Source: JAGVSR01 sp964589785 (GTDB taxonomy: Bacteria; Pseudomonadota; Alphaproteobacteria; Rhizobiales; Hyphomicrobiaceae). Taken from it: 64,000 nt of DNA. The translations under genes were made by a program, and so were the position numbers. Under the pieces are notes generated by a model. The model saw only the letters and a list, made by a program, of their open reading frames with translations, did not search any database and was not told the DNA's origin. Location of the stretch: NCBI GenBank assembly GCA_964589785.1, contig CAZPUQ010000002.1:372001-436000 (forward strand), written 5' to 3'. Below are positions 1 through 9,057 of this stretch, piece after piece (within the stretch, counting starts at the first letter, position 1; every line of letters begins with the position of its first letter).

Positions 1-174
1 GAATCGGCCCTGAAGCGGCGCTTCGGCCTCAAGGATTCCGGTTCCCTCATCCCCGGTCACGGCGGCATCATGGACCGGATCGACGGCCTCGTGTTCGCTG
101 CCGTCGCGGCGGGCCTCCTGGCCTTGGCGCTCGATCCGCACGCGCCGGCCGGTGCGCTCGTCTTCGGCAGGTGA
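1..174 (+). CDS. cdsA: Phosphatidate cytidylyltransferase, C-terminal end (partial)
   Basis: Only the last 57 residues are in the window. They carry the CdsA family signature almost whole: SALKRR, then LKDSGSLIPGHGG, then MDRID, the cytosolic loop that binds metal and CTP. A hydrophobic stretch (LVFAAVAAGLLALAL) follows as the last membrane helix. The enzyme makes CDP-diacylglycerol from phosphatidate and CTP at the inner membrane, feeding phospholipid synthesis. Its stop overlaps the ribosome-binding region of dxr, so the two are almost certainly co-transcribed. The cdsA-dxr-rseP-bamA order is widespread in proteobacteria and supports the call. The 5' part lies outside the window. Confidence 0.93.
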   Translation, partial: ESALKRRFGLKDSGSLIPGHGGIMDRIDGLVFAAVAAGLLALALDPHAPAGALVFGR

Positions 175-176
175 GA

Positions 177-1412
177 ATGGGTGAAGCGTTCCCCAGAGCG
201 GCGGCGATCCGGCTCGGCGAGAGCAAGAGCCGGGCGCCCGGCGCGCCGCAGCGGCTGACGGTGCTCGGCGCGACCGGCTCCATCGGCGAAAGCACGCTCG
301 ACCTCGTCGGCCGCGAGCCCGACCGGTTCGACGTCGTGGCGCTGACGGCGCAGTCGAACGCCGACAAGCTCGCCCGGCTCGCCATCACGCACCGGGCGAA
401 GCTCGCCGTGATCGGCGAGGAGGATCGCTATCTCGAACTGAAGAGCCTGCTGGCGGGGACCGGCATCGAGGCGGCGGCGGGCGATGCCGCGCTGGCGGAG
501 GCGGGGGCACGTCCGGCCGACTGCGTCATGGCCGCCATCGTTGGCGCGGCGGGCTTGAAGCCGACCTTCGCCGCGGCGCGCCAGGGACGGCGCATCGCGC
601 TCGCCAACAAGGAATGCCTCGTCTCGGCGGGCGAGGTCTTCCTGGCGGAGATCCGCAGGTCCGGCGCGGAGCTGTTGCCCGTCGACAGCGAGCATTCGGC
701 GGCCCTGCAGTCGCTCGCGGGCGCCGAGCGCGCCGCCGTGGAGCGCATCGTGCTGACGGCATCCGGCGGGCCGTTCCGGTCGTGGCCCATGGAGAGGCTC
801 GCAACCGCCAGCCCCGAGCAGGCGCTGCGCCATCCCAACTGGGCGATGGGGGCCAAGATCACCATCGACAGCGCCACCCTGATGAACAAGGGGCTCGAGC
901 TGATCGAGGCCTACCACCTCTTTCCCGTCGGCGTGGACCAGCTCGATGCGGTCATCCATCCCCAGTCGGTCGTCCACTGCCTCGTCCACTACATCGACGG
1001 CTCCGTCATCGCCCAGCTCGGGCCGCCCGACATGCGCACGCCGATCGCGCTCGCGCTCAACTGGCCGGAGCGGCGCACGACGCCGACCCCGCGGCTCGAT
1101 CTCGTCCAGATCGCCTCCCTGACCTTCGAGCCCGTGGACCGGGAGCGCTTTCCGGGGCCCGGCATGGCGCGGGAGGCGCTGCGCCGGGGCGGCACGGCTC
1201 CGGCCATCCTCAATGCGGCCAACGAGGTGGCGGTCGAGGCCTTCCTTGACCGTGGCCTCGGTTTCCTCGATATCCCCAGGGTCGTGGCGCGGACGCTCGA
1301 GCGCGCCGAAGCGCAGGGGCTCATCGGGACGCCCCGGACGCTCGACGATGTGCTTGCCGTCGATGCCGAGGGCCGGGGGCTCGCCCGGTCGATCGTCAAA
1401 AGCCCGCTTTAG
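177..1412 (+). CDS. dxr: 1-deoxy-D-xylulose 5-phosphate reductoisomerase
   Basis: DXR (IspC) makes 2-C-methyl-D-erythritol 4-phosphate from DXP with NADPH, the committed step of the MEP isoprenoid pathway. Visible features: the NADPH-binding LGATGSIGEST near residue 30; the metal ligands in LLPVDSEHSA near residue 165; the ASGGPFR substrate loop; and ATLMNKGLELIEA near residue 235. The length (about 411 residues) fits the family. I chose ATG 177 because AGGTGA at 169-174 sits 3-8 bases upstream; GTG 171, which overlaps the cdsA stop, is an alternative adding two residues. About 60 bases separate it from rseP. Confidence 0.96.
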   Translation: MGEAFPRAAAIRLGESKSRAPGAPQRLTVLGATGSIGESTLDLVGREPDRFDVVALTAQSNADKLARLAITHRAKLAVIGEEDRYLELKSLLAGTGIEAAAGDAALAEAGARPADCVMAAIVGAAGLKPTFAAARQGRRIALANKECLVSAGEVFLAEIRRSGAELLPVDSEHSAALQSLAGAERAAVERIVLTASGGPFRSWPMERLATASPEQALRHPNWAMGAKITIDSATLMNKGLELIEAYHLFPVGVDQLDAVIHPQSVVHCLVHYIDGSVIAQLGPPDMRTPIALALNWPERRTTPTPRLDLVQIASLTFEPVDRERFPGPGMAREALRRGGTAPAILNAANEVAVEAFLDRGLGFLDIPRVVARTLERAEAQGLIGTPRTLDDVLAVDAEGRGLARSIVKSPL

Positions 1413-1474
1413 ACCGCCAGATGCGCTAGGATCGGCCCGCGCCCGAGAGCGTGGCGCCCTAATCGGAGACCGCC

Positions 1475-2626
1475 ATGGATGCCTTGCTGAACTCCCTGTC
1501 CGGGCCGCTGCTCTATGGCTTTGCGTTCCTCACGGTCCTGACGATCGTGGTGTTCTTCCACGAGCTTGGCCATTTCCTCGTCGCGCGCTGGTGCGGGGTC
1601 AAGGTGAAGGCGTTCTCGATCGGCTTCGGCCAGGAGATCGCCGGCTTCGATGACCGCCATGGAACGCGTTGGAAACTCGGCTGGATTCCCCTCGGCGGCT
1701 ACGTGAAGTTCATGGACGACGAGAACGCGGCAAGCGTGCCCTCGCGCGAGACCATCGACAGCATGAGTGCGGAGGACCGGGCCGGCGCCTTCCACGCCAA
1801 GCCGGTCTGGCAGCGCGCCGCCGTGGTGGCGGCGGGGCCGATCGCCAACTTCCTGCTGGCGATGGTGATTTTTACGTTCTGGTTCTGGGTCAACGGGATC
1901 TATTCCACCGAAGCGCTCGTCGACGAGGTGCTGCCCGACAGCCCGGCCGCCCGTGCCGGGCTTCAGGCCGGCGACCGCGTCACGGCCATCGACGGGCGGG
2001 AGGTGACGACCTTCGAGCACCTCCAGCGCCATGTCGGCGCCAGTGTCGGCCAGCCGTTGACCTTCACCATCAACCGCGGCGGGCAGTCGATGGACCTCGT
2101 CGTGACGCCGCAGGTCATCGAGCAGGTCGACGACAAGGGCGACCGCAACAAGATGGTGCTGATCGGCGTCAAGCGCGTCGCGAACAAGTCGACCGGAACG
2201 TTCTACCAGCCGGGCCTCGTCGAGTCGGTGGGCCTCGCGGCCGACCGAACATGGTTCACGGTCACGAGCACGCTGGGCTACCTGGCCGACGTGGTGGTCG
2301 GCCGCCAGTCGAGCGACCAGCTCGGGGGCCCCATCCGGATTGCCGATGTCGCCGGCCGGGTGGCCGAGCAGGGGCTCGAGTACACCATCCAGCTCGCCGC
2401 CTTCATCTCGGTCAGCGTCGGGCTCATCAACCTGTTCCCGATTCCGCTCCTGGATGGCGGCCACCTCATGTTCTACGCCATAGAAGCGGTGCGTGGACGA
2501 CCCCTCGACGAGCGGGTCCAGGAGATCGGATTCCGCATCGGTCTGGCGGTGGTGCTGAGTCTCATGCTTTTCGCCACCTTCAATGACTTACATATCCTCA
2601 AGCGGTGGCTCGTGGGGCCGGGTTAG
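1475..2626 (+). CDS. rseP: RIP zinc metalloprotease, site-2 protease family
   Basis: Inner-membrane intramembrane protease that in related bacteria cleaves anti-sigma factors and cleared signal peptides. The zinc-binding HELGH is at residues 29-33 within the first transmembrane segment. A PDZ domain occupies roughly residues 140-215 (DSPAARAGLQAGDRVTAIDG). The second catalytic motif NLFPIPLLDGG is near residue 318 in the C-terminal membrane segments. Length (383) is typical of RseP/MmpA. It lies between dxr and bamA as in most proteobacteria. In Caulobacter the orthologue MmpA degrades PodJ; whether that applies here cannot be judged from sequence. Confidence 0.95.
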   Translation: MDALLNSLSGPLLYGFAFLTVLTIVVFFHELGHFLVARWCGVKVKAFSIGFGQEIAGFDDRHGTRWKLGWIPLGGYVKFMDDENAASVPSRETIDSMSAEDRAGAFHAKPVWQRAAVVAAGPIANFLLAMVIFTFWFWVNGIYSTEALVDEVLPDSPAARAGLQAGDRVTAIDGREVTTFEHLQRHVGASVGQPLTFTINRGGQSMDLVVTPQVIEQVDDKGDRNKMVLIGVKRVANKSTGTFYQPGLVESVGLAADRTWFTVTSTLGYLADVVVGRQSSDQLGGPIRIADVAGRVAEQGLEYTIQLAAFISVSVGLINLFPIPLLDGGHLMFYAIEAVRGRPLDERVQEIGFRIGLAVVLSLMLFATFNDLHILKRWLVGPG

Positions 2627-2752
2627 ATTCGCGTCCGGTGACGTATTCTTGCCACTTCCGGACCGATTACTGAATCGTTAAAAGCTTGAGGTCGGCGTAG
2701 GCGTGGCGGATGCCCGGGGAGGGCGTTCGCGTGCGGGTGGGAAAGCGCCGAC

Positions 2753-2772
2753 TGCCGGCCTGCGGGCCGGCA
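2753..2772 (+). other. Perfect hairpin in the bamA leader
   Basis: TGCCGGCC, loop TGCG, GGCCGGCA: an 8-bp perfect stem 66 bases before the preferred bamA start. It sits in the 211-base rseP-bamA spacer and argues that 2703-2837 is untranslated leader. It lacks a T-tract, so it is not an obvious terminator. Its role is unknown. Confidence 0.55.
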
Positions 2773-2837
2773 AGCATGTCAGGCACGCAGGTCACCTACG
2801 GGGGCGATCGGCGTGGATCAGGGGGAAGTGCACAAGC

Positions 2838-5240
2838 ATGAGGGCTGATCCGCGTCATGGGCTCTCCCGGATTGCGCCGTTGTCGGGCACCCGCCTGCTG
2901 GCGCTTTTCCTGGCGTTCCTCGCGATCCAAGTCTCTGCTCCGCTTTTCGGCGCGCCGACGGCCGCGATGGCCCAGGGTGTCGTGCGCAGCATCGAAGTCG
3001 AAGGCAACCGCCGCGTCGAGGCCGACACCATCCGGTCCTATCTGCAATTCAGCATCGGCGATGCCTACGATCCCGCCAAGGTCGACGGGTCGCTGAAGGC
3101 ACTCTTCGCCACCGGTCTCTTCGCCGACGTCAGCATCGACGCCGCCGGCAGCACGGCCATCGTGCGCGTGGTCGAGAACCCCGTCGTCAACCAGGTCGCC
3201 TTCGAGGGCAACAGCGAGGTCGATACCGATACGCTGCGCGCCGAGGTGCAGCTGAAGCCGCGCTCGGTCTTCACGCGCGCCCGTGCGCAGGGCGACGTCC
3301 AGCGCATCCTCGACGTCTACACCCGGCAGGGCCGCTTCGCGGCCTCCGTGGAGCCGAAGATCATCGAGCTCGAGCAGGGCCGCGTGAACGTCGTCTTTGA
3401 GATCGTCGAAGGCGGCGCCACCAAGGTCAAGGGCATCAACTTCGTCGGCAACCACGCCTTCACCGACGATCAGCTGCGCGACATTATCTCCACGACGCAG
3501 CAGGGCTGGTTCGACTTCCTCAAGGGCACCAGCATCTACGATCCCGACCGCATGAACCTCGACCGGGAGCTGCTGCGCCAGTTCTATCTGAAGAACGGCT
3601 ATGCCGACGCCCGCGTGACGGCTGCGCAGGCCGATCTCGACCGCGACGGCTCGGGCTTCGTCATCACCTTTGCGATCGAGGAGGGCGAGCAGTACACCTT
3701 CGGGCCGGTCTCGGTCGAGAACGGTCTGCCCGAGCTCAATCCCGCGGCGCTCAACGGCGAGGTCATCACCTACCAGGGCGAGATCTACAACGCGCAGGAG
3801 GTCGACAAGTCGGTCGAAAAGCTGACGCTGGCGACCGCCGAGCAGGGCTTCCCGTTCGCCCGCGTCCGGCCGCGCGCCACGCCCGACGTCGCAACGCGCA
3901 CCATCCCGGTCGTCTACGCCATCGACGAAGGCCCGCGCGTCTACATCGAGCGCATCAACGTCATCGGCAACACGCGCACGAAGGATCACGTCATCCGCCG
4001 CGAGTTCCGCCTTGCGGAAGGCGACGCCTACAATCCCCTGCTCGTTGACCGCGCCAAGAAGCGTTTGCAGGGCCTCGGCATCTTCAAGACGGCCGACGTG
4101 AAGCGCCGGCCGGGGTCGGCCGCCGACCGCGTCGTGCTCGACGTGGAGGTGGAGGAGCAGTCGACGGGCGAGCTGTCGTTCGGCGCCGGCTACTCGACCA
4201 ACGAAGGCATCATCGGCGACGTGTCGATCACCGAGCGCAACTTCATGGGCAACGGCCAGTTCCTGCGCCTGAAGCTGGCCGGCTCGGTGGAGCGCATGCA
4301 GGTGGACCTCTCGTTCACCGAGCCACGCTTCCTCGATCGCAACCTGTCCGCGGGCTTCGACCTCTTCCACAAGGAGCTCGACCAGACGGACGATTCAGGC
4401 TTCTCCAGCCGCAGCTCGGGCGGCACGGTGCGCATCGGGTTCCCGCTGTCGGAAAACCTGTGGATGCAGACTGGCTACACCCTGAAGCGCGACGAGATCT
4501 TCGACGTCAGCGAGAACTCCTCTCTCGCCGTGCAGCAGGCATGCGGCGACACTAATCCGTTCGACGACGACGTGGAGTGCGACGACGATGCCTACTGGAC
4601 CTCGGCCGTCGGTACGTCGCTGACCTACGACAAGCGTAACCATCCGCGCAATCCGACCAGCGGCTACTTCCTGCAGCTCTCGACCGACTTCGCCGGTCTC
4701 GGCGGCGACGTGAACTACGTCCGCGTGCAGGGCGAAGGCCGCGCCTACTATCCGATCACCGACAAGATCACCTTCGTCGGCCGCGCCGTGGCCGGGACGG
4801 TCCAGGGCTGGGGCGGGGAGGACGTCCGCCTGCTCGACCTCTACTTCCGCGGCGGCGAGACGGTGCGCGGCTTCGACCGGGCCGGCTTCGGTCCGCGCGA
4901 TCTCGTGACGGGCGATTCGCTCGGCGGCCAGAACTTCTGGGCCACGACCGCCGAGGTGCGCTTCCCGCTGCCCTTCATTCCGGAAGACCTCGGCATCAGC
5001 GGCGCGGCCTTCGCCGACGCCGGCTCGCTGTGGGGCGCTCCGGACAATATTGCGGCTCTGGATGATGGCGTGAACCCATTCACCCTCGCCGACGACAGCA
5101 CGGTTCGTGCGTCCGTGGGCGTCAGCCTTCTGTGGAACTCGCCGGTCGGCCCGCTGCGCGTCGACTATGCCGAGCCGCTCTCCAAAGAGGACTACGACCG
5201 CGAGCAGAAGCTGCGCTTCGGTGCCTCGACCAAGTTCTGA
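2838..5240 (+). CDS. bamA: Outer membrane protein assembly factor BamA
   Basis: Core of the BAM complex, inserting beta-barrel proteins into the outer membrane. The first about 45 residues hold a signal peptide (LLALFLAFLAI...AAMAQ). POTRA repeats follow to about residue 400, each starting like IEVEGNRRVEADTIRSYL, VAFEGNSEVDTDTLRAEV and INVIGNTRTKDHVIRREF. The C-terminal half is the 16-strand barrel, and the protein ends in phenylalanine (FGASTKF), as the outer-membrane beta-signal requires. I chose ATG 2838 (800 residues): GGGGGAAG lies about 10 bases upstream and a signal peptide follows directly. The frame stays open back to 2703, but that extension is Arg/Gly-rich and contains a hairpin. 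Confidence 0.95.
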   Translation: MRADPRHGLSRIAPLSGTRLLALFLAFLAIQVSAPLFGAPTAAMAQGVVRSIEVEGNRRVEADTIRSYLQFSIGDAYDPAKVDGSLKALFATGLFADVSIDAAGSTAIVRVVENPVVNQVAFEGNSEVDTDTLRAEVQLKPRSVFTRARAQGDVQRILDVYTRQGRFAASVEPKIIELEQGRVNVVFEIVEGGATKVKGINFVGNHAFTDDQLRDIISTTQQGWFDFLKGTSIYDPDRMNLDRELLRQFYLKNGYADARVTAAQADLDRDGSGFVITFAIEEGEQYTFGPVSVENGLPELNPAALNGEVITYQGEIYNAQEVDKSVEKLTLATAEQGFPFARVRPRATPDVATRTIPVVYAIDEGPRVYIERINVIGNTRTKDHVIRREFRLAEGDAYNPLLVDRAKKRLQGLGIFKTADVKRRPGSAADRVVLDVEVEEQSTGELSFGAGYSTNEGIIGDVSITERNFMGNGQFLRLKLAGSVERMQVDLSFTEPRFLDRNLSAGFDLFHKELDQTDDSGFSSRSSGGTVRIGFPLSENLWMQTGYTLKRDEIFDVSENSSLAVQQACGDTNPFDDDVECDDDAYWTSAVGTSLTYDKRNHPRNPTSGYFLQLSTDFAGLGGDVNYVRVQGEGRAYYPITDKITFVGRAVAGTVQGWGGEDVRLLDLYFRGGETVRGFDRAGFGPRDLVTGDSLGGQNFWATTAEVRFPLPFIPEDLGISGAAFADAGSLWGAPDNIAALDDGVNPFTLADDSTVRASVGVSLLWNSPVGPLRVDYAEPLSKEDYDREQKLRFGASTKF

Positions 5241-5267
5241 GGCGTCAAACCTCAGGTTCGCCTCTTG

Positions 5268-5292
5268 CGGCGGCGCTCCAGCAGCGCCGCCG
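5268..5292 (+). terminator. Hairpin after bamA
   Basis: GGCGGCGCT, loop CCAGC, AGCGCCGCC: a perfect 9-bp stem, with one more C-G pair at the base, starting 28 bases after the bamA stop and followed by the weak T-run GTTCTGTT. It may terminate or attenuate transcription between bamA and lpxD. Confidence 0.5.
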
Positions 5293-5381
5293 TTCTGTTG
5301 GTGGAGCCTTGCGCGCGCGCTATAGTCGCCGCCCGCCGCGCCCGTCCCGCCGCACCTGTCCATCGAGAAGGTTCAGAGCCC

Positions 5382-6431
5382 ATGCTGCATCCGGGATTCT
5401 TCACGAACACCGGCCCGTTTCCCGCCGCGGAGGTTGCCAAGGCCGTCGGCGCGGAGCTTGCCCCCGATGCGGACGGCGACGCCCCGATCACCGACGTGCG
5501 GGCCTTGTCCGACGCCGGCGCATCCGACGTCTCCTTTCTCGACAACCGCAGGTATCTGCCGCAGCTCGACGTCACGGCGGCAGGCTTCGTGCTCGTGCAG
5601 CCGGCGCTGGCCGGCCGCGTGCCGGCGCGGGCGCACGCCCTCGTCACGCGGGCGCCGTACCGGGCCTTCGCGCTGGCGCTGCAGAAATTCTACCCCGATG
5701 CCCTGCAGCCCAAGGCTGCCATCGGCCGGGGCGGCGCGGCGATCGATCCGTCGGCCGAGATCGAGGAGGGCGTCGCGATCGAGCCCGGCGCCATCGTCGG
5801 CCCGGAGGCCATGATCGGGCGGGGGACGCGGATCGCGGCCGGCGCCGTCGTCGGCTACCGCGTCGCGGTCGGCCGCGGCTGCTACATCGGCCCGTCGGTG
5901 ACTCTTGTTCACACACTTGTCGGGGACCGGGTCATCATCCATGCCGGCAGCCGCATCGGCCAGGACGGCTTCGGATTCGCCATGGGCCGCGACGGGCATC
6001 TCAAGGTGCCGCAGATCGGACGGGTCGTGATCCAGGACGACGTGGAGATCGGCGCCAACACCACGATCGACCGCGGCGCCCTTAAGGATACGATCGTCGG
6101 CGAGGGCACCAAAATTGATAATCTGGTCCAGATCGGGCACAACGTCGTCATCGGGCGGCATTGCGTCATCGTCGCCCAGACGGGCATTTCCGGCTCCACC
6201 GAACTCGGCGATTTCGTGGTCATGGGCGGCCAGTCCGGCACTGCCGGCCATATCAAGATCGGCAGCGGCGCCCAGATCGCGGGCACAGCGCACCCGAAAG
6301 AGGACGTGCCGCCGGGCATGATCGTCGGAGGAACCCCGGCGCGACCGATAAAGCAGTGGGCTCGCGAGGTGGCCATTCTGTCGCGCCTGGCGGCCCGCAA
6401 AGGTGAGGCCATGGGTCCCGAAGGCGATTGA
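5382..6431 (+). CDS. lpxD: UDP-3-O-(3-hydroxyacyl)glucosamine N-acyltransferase
   Basis: Third step of lipid A synthesis: adds an N-linked 3-hydroxyacyl chain from acyl-ACP to UDP-3-O-acylglucosamine. The N-terminal uridine-binding domain contains the family pattern SDVSFLDNRRYLPQL near residue 50. From about residue 110 the protein is a left-handed beta-helix of hexapeptide repeats (IGRGTRIAAGAVVG...). The catalytic region has the usual HAGSRIGQDGFGFA followed by DDVEIGANTTIDRGAL. Length is 349 residues from ATG 5382, which has GAGAAGG upstream; the open frame starts at 5265 inside the preceding hairpin and is not a credible start. The next gene is fabZ, in the common lpxD-fabZ-lpxA order. 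Confidence 0.96.
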   Translation: MLHPGFFTNTGPFPAAEVAKAVGAELAPDADGDAPITDVRALSDAGASDVSFLDNRRYLPQLDVTAAGFVLVQPALAGRVPARAHALVTRAPYRAFALALQKFYPDALQPKAAIGRGGAAIDPSAEIEEGVAIEPGAIVGPEAMIGRGTRIAAGAVVGYRVAVGRGCYIGPSVTLVHTLVGDRVIIHAGSRIGQDGFGFAMGRDGHLKVPQIGRVVIQDDVEIGANTTIDRGALKDTIVGEGTKIDNLVQIGHNVVIGRHCVIVAQTGISGSTELGDFVVMGGQSGTAGHIKIGSGAQIAGTAHPKEDVPPGMIVGGTPARPIKQWAREVAILSRLAARKGEAMGPEGD

Positions 6432-6511
6432 CGGACCGCCGCAACCGGGTCACGAAAGGCGCGGTCTGGAGCCGTTGGGGTCCGGGACGGTACCGGCGGA
6501 GCGAGAGGACG

Positions 6512-7015
6512 ATGCACGACAAGACCAAGAAGACGATGGGGACCGCGGACATCGCGCAGGTGATGAAGTTCCTGCCGCACCGCTATCCGTTCCTGCTGCT
6601 CGACCGCATGTACGACATGAATGGCGACGAGAGCTGCGTCGGGCTCAAGAACGTCACCATCAACGAGCCGTTCTTCCAGGGTCATTTCCCGCAGTTTCCG
6701 GTGATGCCGGGTGTCCTCATCATCGAGGGGCTGGCGCAGACCGCCGGCGCCCTGTGCGTCGCGAGCCTTGCCGAGGGCTACAAGGCCGAGCTCGTCTACT
6801 TCATGGGGATAGACAAGGCCAAGTTCCGCAAGCCCGTTCTGCCGGGCGACCAGCTCCATTATCATGTCCGCAAGATCAGGAACCGCGGCCGCGTCTGGCG
6901 TTTCTACGGCGAGGCGCGCGTCGACGGGGCGATCGTGGCGGAAGCGGAGATCAGCGCGATGCTGGCGGACACGGCGGAAGCTCGGGCCTTCGCGGCATCG
7001 AAATCGAATGGCTGA
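6512..7015 (+). CDS. fabZ: 3-hydroxyacyl-ACP dehydratase FabZ
   Basis: Dehydrates 3-hydroxyacyl-ACP in fatty-acid elongation and competes with LpxA/LpxD for the same substrate, hence its place between them. Hot-dog fold of 167 residues. Visible are the N-terminal LPHRYPFLLLDR and the catalytic stretch GHFPQFPVMPGVLIIEG, with active-site His and Glu about 14 residues apart. ATG 6512 has GAGAGGA eight bases upstream. A TTG at 6428 overlapping the lpxD stop would add 28 basic, poorly conserved residues and is less likely. The 3' end overlaps lpxA by 8 bases, indicating translational coupling. Confidence 0.96.
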   Translation: MHDKTKKTMGTADIAQVMKFLPHRYPFLLLDRMYDMNGDESCVGLKNVTINEPFFQGHFPQFPVMPGVLIIEGLAQTAGALCVASLAEGYKAELVYFMGIDKAKFRKPVLPGDQLHYHVRKIRNRGRVWRFYGEARVDGAIVAEAEISAMLADTAEARAFAASKSNG

Positions 7016-7814
7016 TCGCAGCATTCATCCCTCCGCGGTCGTGGCAACCGGCGCACGATTAGGGGAGGGCGTCCACATCGGCCCGTTCTGCACCGTCGGC
7101 GCCGACGTGGAGCTCGGCAACGGGGTCGAACTCGTCAGCCATGTCGCCGTCGCCGGTCGCACGACCATTGGCGCGCGCACGCGCATCTTTCCCTTCGCCT
7201 CCATCGGGCATCAGCCGCAGGATCTGAAGTTTAAGGGCGAGCCCTCGACGCTGTCGGTCGGCAGCGACTGCCTGATCCGCGAAGGCGTCACGATGAACCC
7301 CGGCACCGAAGGGGGCGGCATGGCGACGATCGTGGGCGACCGCTGCGCGTTCCTCGCCAACAGCCACGTCGGCCACGACTGCCGCGTCGGCAGCAACGTC
7401 GTCTTCTCCAACAACGTCATGCTCGCGGGCCACTGCACGGTCGGCGACTACGCCATCCTCGGCGGCGGCGCGGCCGTCATCCAGTTCGCGCGCGTCGGAC
7501 CGCATGCTTTCGTCGGCGGCATGTCGGGCCTCGAGCACGATCTCATCCCCTACGGCATGGCACTCGGCAACCGCGCCTACCTCTCGGGCCTCAACATCAT
7601 CGGCCTGCAGCGGCGCGGCTTCACGCGCGCACAGATCCATGACCTGCGCCGGGCCTATCGCCTCCTGTTCGCGGCCGAAGGCACGCTCATGGAGCGCGTC
7701 GAGGACGTGGCGGCCGAGTTCACGGACCACCCCATCGTCATCGAGATCGTGGAGTTCATCCGCCAGGGCGGCAAGCGCTCGCTGTGCACGCCGCAGGGCG
7801 TGGCGGAGGCCTGA
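7008..7814 (+). CDS. lpxA: Acyl-ACP--UDP-N-acetylglucosamine O-acyltransferase
   Basis: First enzyme of lipid A synthesis, transferring a 3-hydroxyacyl chain to the 3-OH of UDP-GlcNAc. The 268-residue protein starts IHPSAVVATGARLGEGVHIG and continues as hexapeptide repeats forming a left-handed beta-helix. FANSHVGHDCRVG near residue 120 holds the catalytic His. The C-terminal helical domain begins around GLQRRGFTRAQIHDLRRAY, typical of LpxA. ATG 7008 lies inside the fabZ stop region (8-base overlap). Sixteen bases separate its stop from lpxI. Confidence 0.96.
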   Translation: MADRSIHPSAVVATGARLGEGVHIGPFCTVGADVELGNGVELVSHVAVAGRTTIGARTRIFPFASIGHQPQDLKFKGEPSTLSVGSDCLIREGVTMNPGTEGGGMATIVGDRCAFLANSHVGHDCRVGSNVVFSNNVMLAGHCTVGDYAILGGGAAVIQFARVGPHAFVGGMSGLEHDLIPYGMALGNRAYLSGLNIIGLQRRGFTRAQIHDLRRAYRLLFAAEGTLMERVEDVAAEFTDHPIVIEIVEFIRQGGKRSLCTPQGVAEA

Positions 7815-7830
7815 GAGCGGGGGCGCAGCG

Positions 7831-9057
7831 ATGCAGGGCGCAAGCGCCAGCGTTGTCGGCATCCTGGCTGGCGGCGGATCGCTGCCGCGCGAGATCGCGG
7901 ATGCGGCCGCCGCGGCCGGACGGCGGGTCGTCATCGTCGGCCTCGAGGGCGAGGCGAGCGCGGCCGATCTGGCGCCCCACGACGTCACGATCGTCAACTG
8001 GGGCTGCATCGGCGAACTGGTCCGGACCTTCCGCGACCGCGGCGTCCGCGACCTCGTCATCGTTGGACGCGTGAGCCGTCCGGATCTTGGCGCCGTCCGC
8101 ACCGACCTCGGCTTCTGGCGCAACCTGCCGCGCATCCTCAAGATCATAGCCGCCGGCGGCGACGACAACGTGCTGCGCCGGGTCGTGCGCTTTTTCGAGG
8201 CGCAGGGCTTTCGCGTGCTCGGTCCCGCCGAGGTGGCGCCGTCGCTCGTGATCGCGGAGGGCCCGCTCGGGCGGCACGGGATGCCGGAGGAGGCGTCGCG
8301 CGATGCCGAGGCGGGCTCGCACGTCATCGCCCGGCTCGCGCCGTTCGATATCGGCCAGGCTGTCGTCGTGGCGCGCGGCCGTATCGTCGCCATCGAAGGC
8401 GTGGAGGGAACCGATGCCATGCTCGCCCGTGTCGCGGCGGCGGGCGCGGAGGCATCCGGCGGCGTGCTCGTGAAGCGGCCGAAGCCCGGCCAGGAGCTTC
8501 GCGTCGACATGCCGGCGATCGGACCTCATACGATTGCGGGGGCGAGGCGCGCCGGTCTCGCCGGCATCGCCGTGGAGGCGGGCGCGACACTTGCCGCCGA
8601 GCGCGCGGCCCTCATCCGGGAGGCGGACGCCGGCGGCCTCTTCGTCGCCGGCATCGTGCCGCGCCCCGCCGCCCGTCGGTCGCGGACGGCTCTTGAGGAC
8701 GACGGCGCGATCGGCCTCGACGTGCTGGCCGCGCTGCAGCCGTACGTTCCAAGCCGCGGCGCCATCGTCGTGCGCCGTCACGTGCTCGCGGTCGAGAGCG
8801 GGGAAGGCCTTCGGGCGCTGATCGCGCGGGCGGCGGGCCTCCGACAGTGGGGACGGGCGCGGCGTGGCCGGCGCCGCGGCGCGCTCGCGGTGTCGTCGGC
8901 CGCCGATCTCGATCCGTCGCTGCTCGCGGCGGCGGCGGAGGCGGGCTATCGATCGATCGCCGTCGCCGACGCATGCGACGGGGATGTTGAAGCGCTGCAC
9001 CGCACCGCCCGTGCGGCGGGGCTTCGCCTCGACGGTCCGGCCGGAGGCGCCTCATGA
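7831..9057 (+). CDS. lpxI: UDP-2,3-diacylglucosamine pyrophosphatase LpxI with extra C-terminal domain
   Basis: Hydrolyses UDP-2,3-diacylglucosamine to lipid X; LpxI replaces LpxH in alphaproteobacteria. Residues 1-276 are a complete LpxI (DUF1009): GILAGGGSLPREIA at the N-terminus, then a C-terminal domain from about residue 170 with VDMPAIGPHTI near residue 226, where the catalytic Asp of Caulobacter LpxI lies (Asp225). Known LpxI proteins are about 270-290 residues. This one runs to 408: residues about 305-405 resemble the protein's own 170-276 domain (AIVVRRHVLAVESGEG against AVVVARGRIVAIEGVEG; AEAGYRSIAVAD against RRAGLAGIAVEA), but the catalytic Asp position reads Ser. I infer a partial internal duplication with a decayed second copy. 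The stop overlaps the lpxB start (ATGA). Confidence 0.93.
   Translation: MQGASASVVGILAGGGSLPREIADAAAAAGRRVVIVGLEGEASAADLAPHDVTIVNWGCIGELVRTFRDRGVRDLVIVGRVSRPDLGAVRTDLGFWRNLPRILKIIAAGGDDNVLRRVVRFFEAQGFRVLGPAEVAPSLVIAEGPLGRHGMPEEASRDAEAGSHVIARLAPFDIGQAVVVARGRIVAIEGVEGTDAMLARVAAAGAEASGGVLVKRPKPGQELRVDMPAIGPHTIAGARRAGLAGIAVEAGATLAAERAALIREADAGGLFVAGIVPRPAARRSRTALEDDGAIGLDVLAALQPYVPSRGAIVVRRHVLAVESGEGLRALIARAAGLRQWGRARRGRRRGALAVSSAADLDPSLLAAAAEAGYRSIAVADACDGDVEALHRTARAAGLRLDGPAGGAS

Noticed and set aside
2796..4370. 524-codon frame antisense to bamA
   Set aside because: The product is a shadow of POTRA codons, rich in Asp/Val/Arg, with no family.
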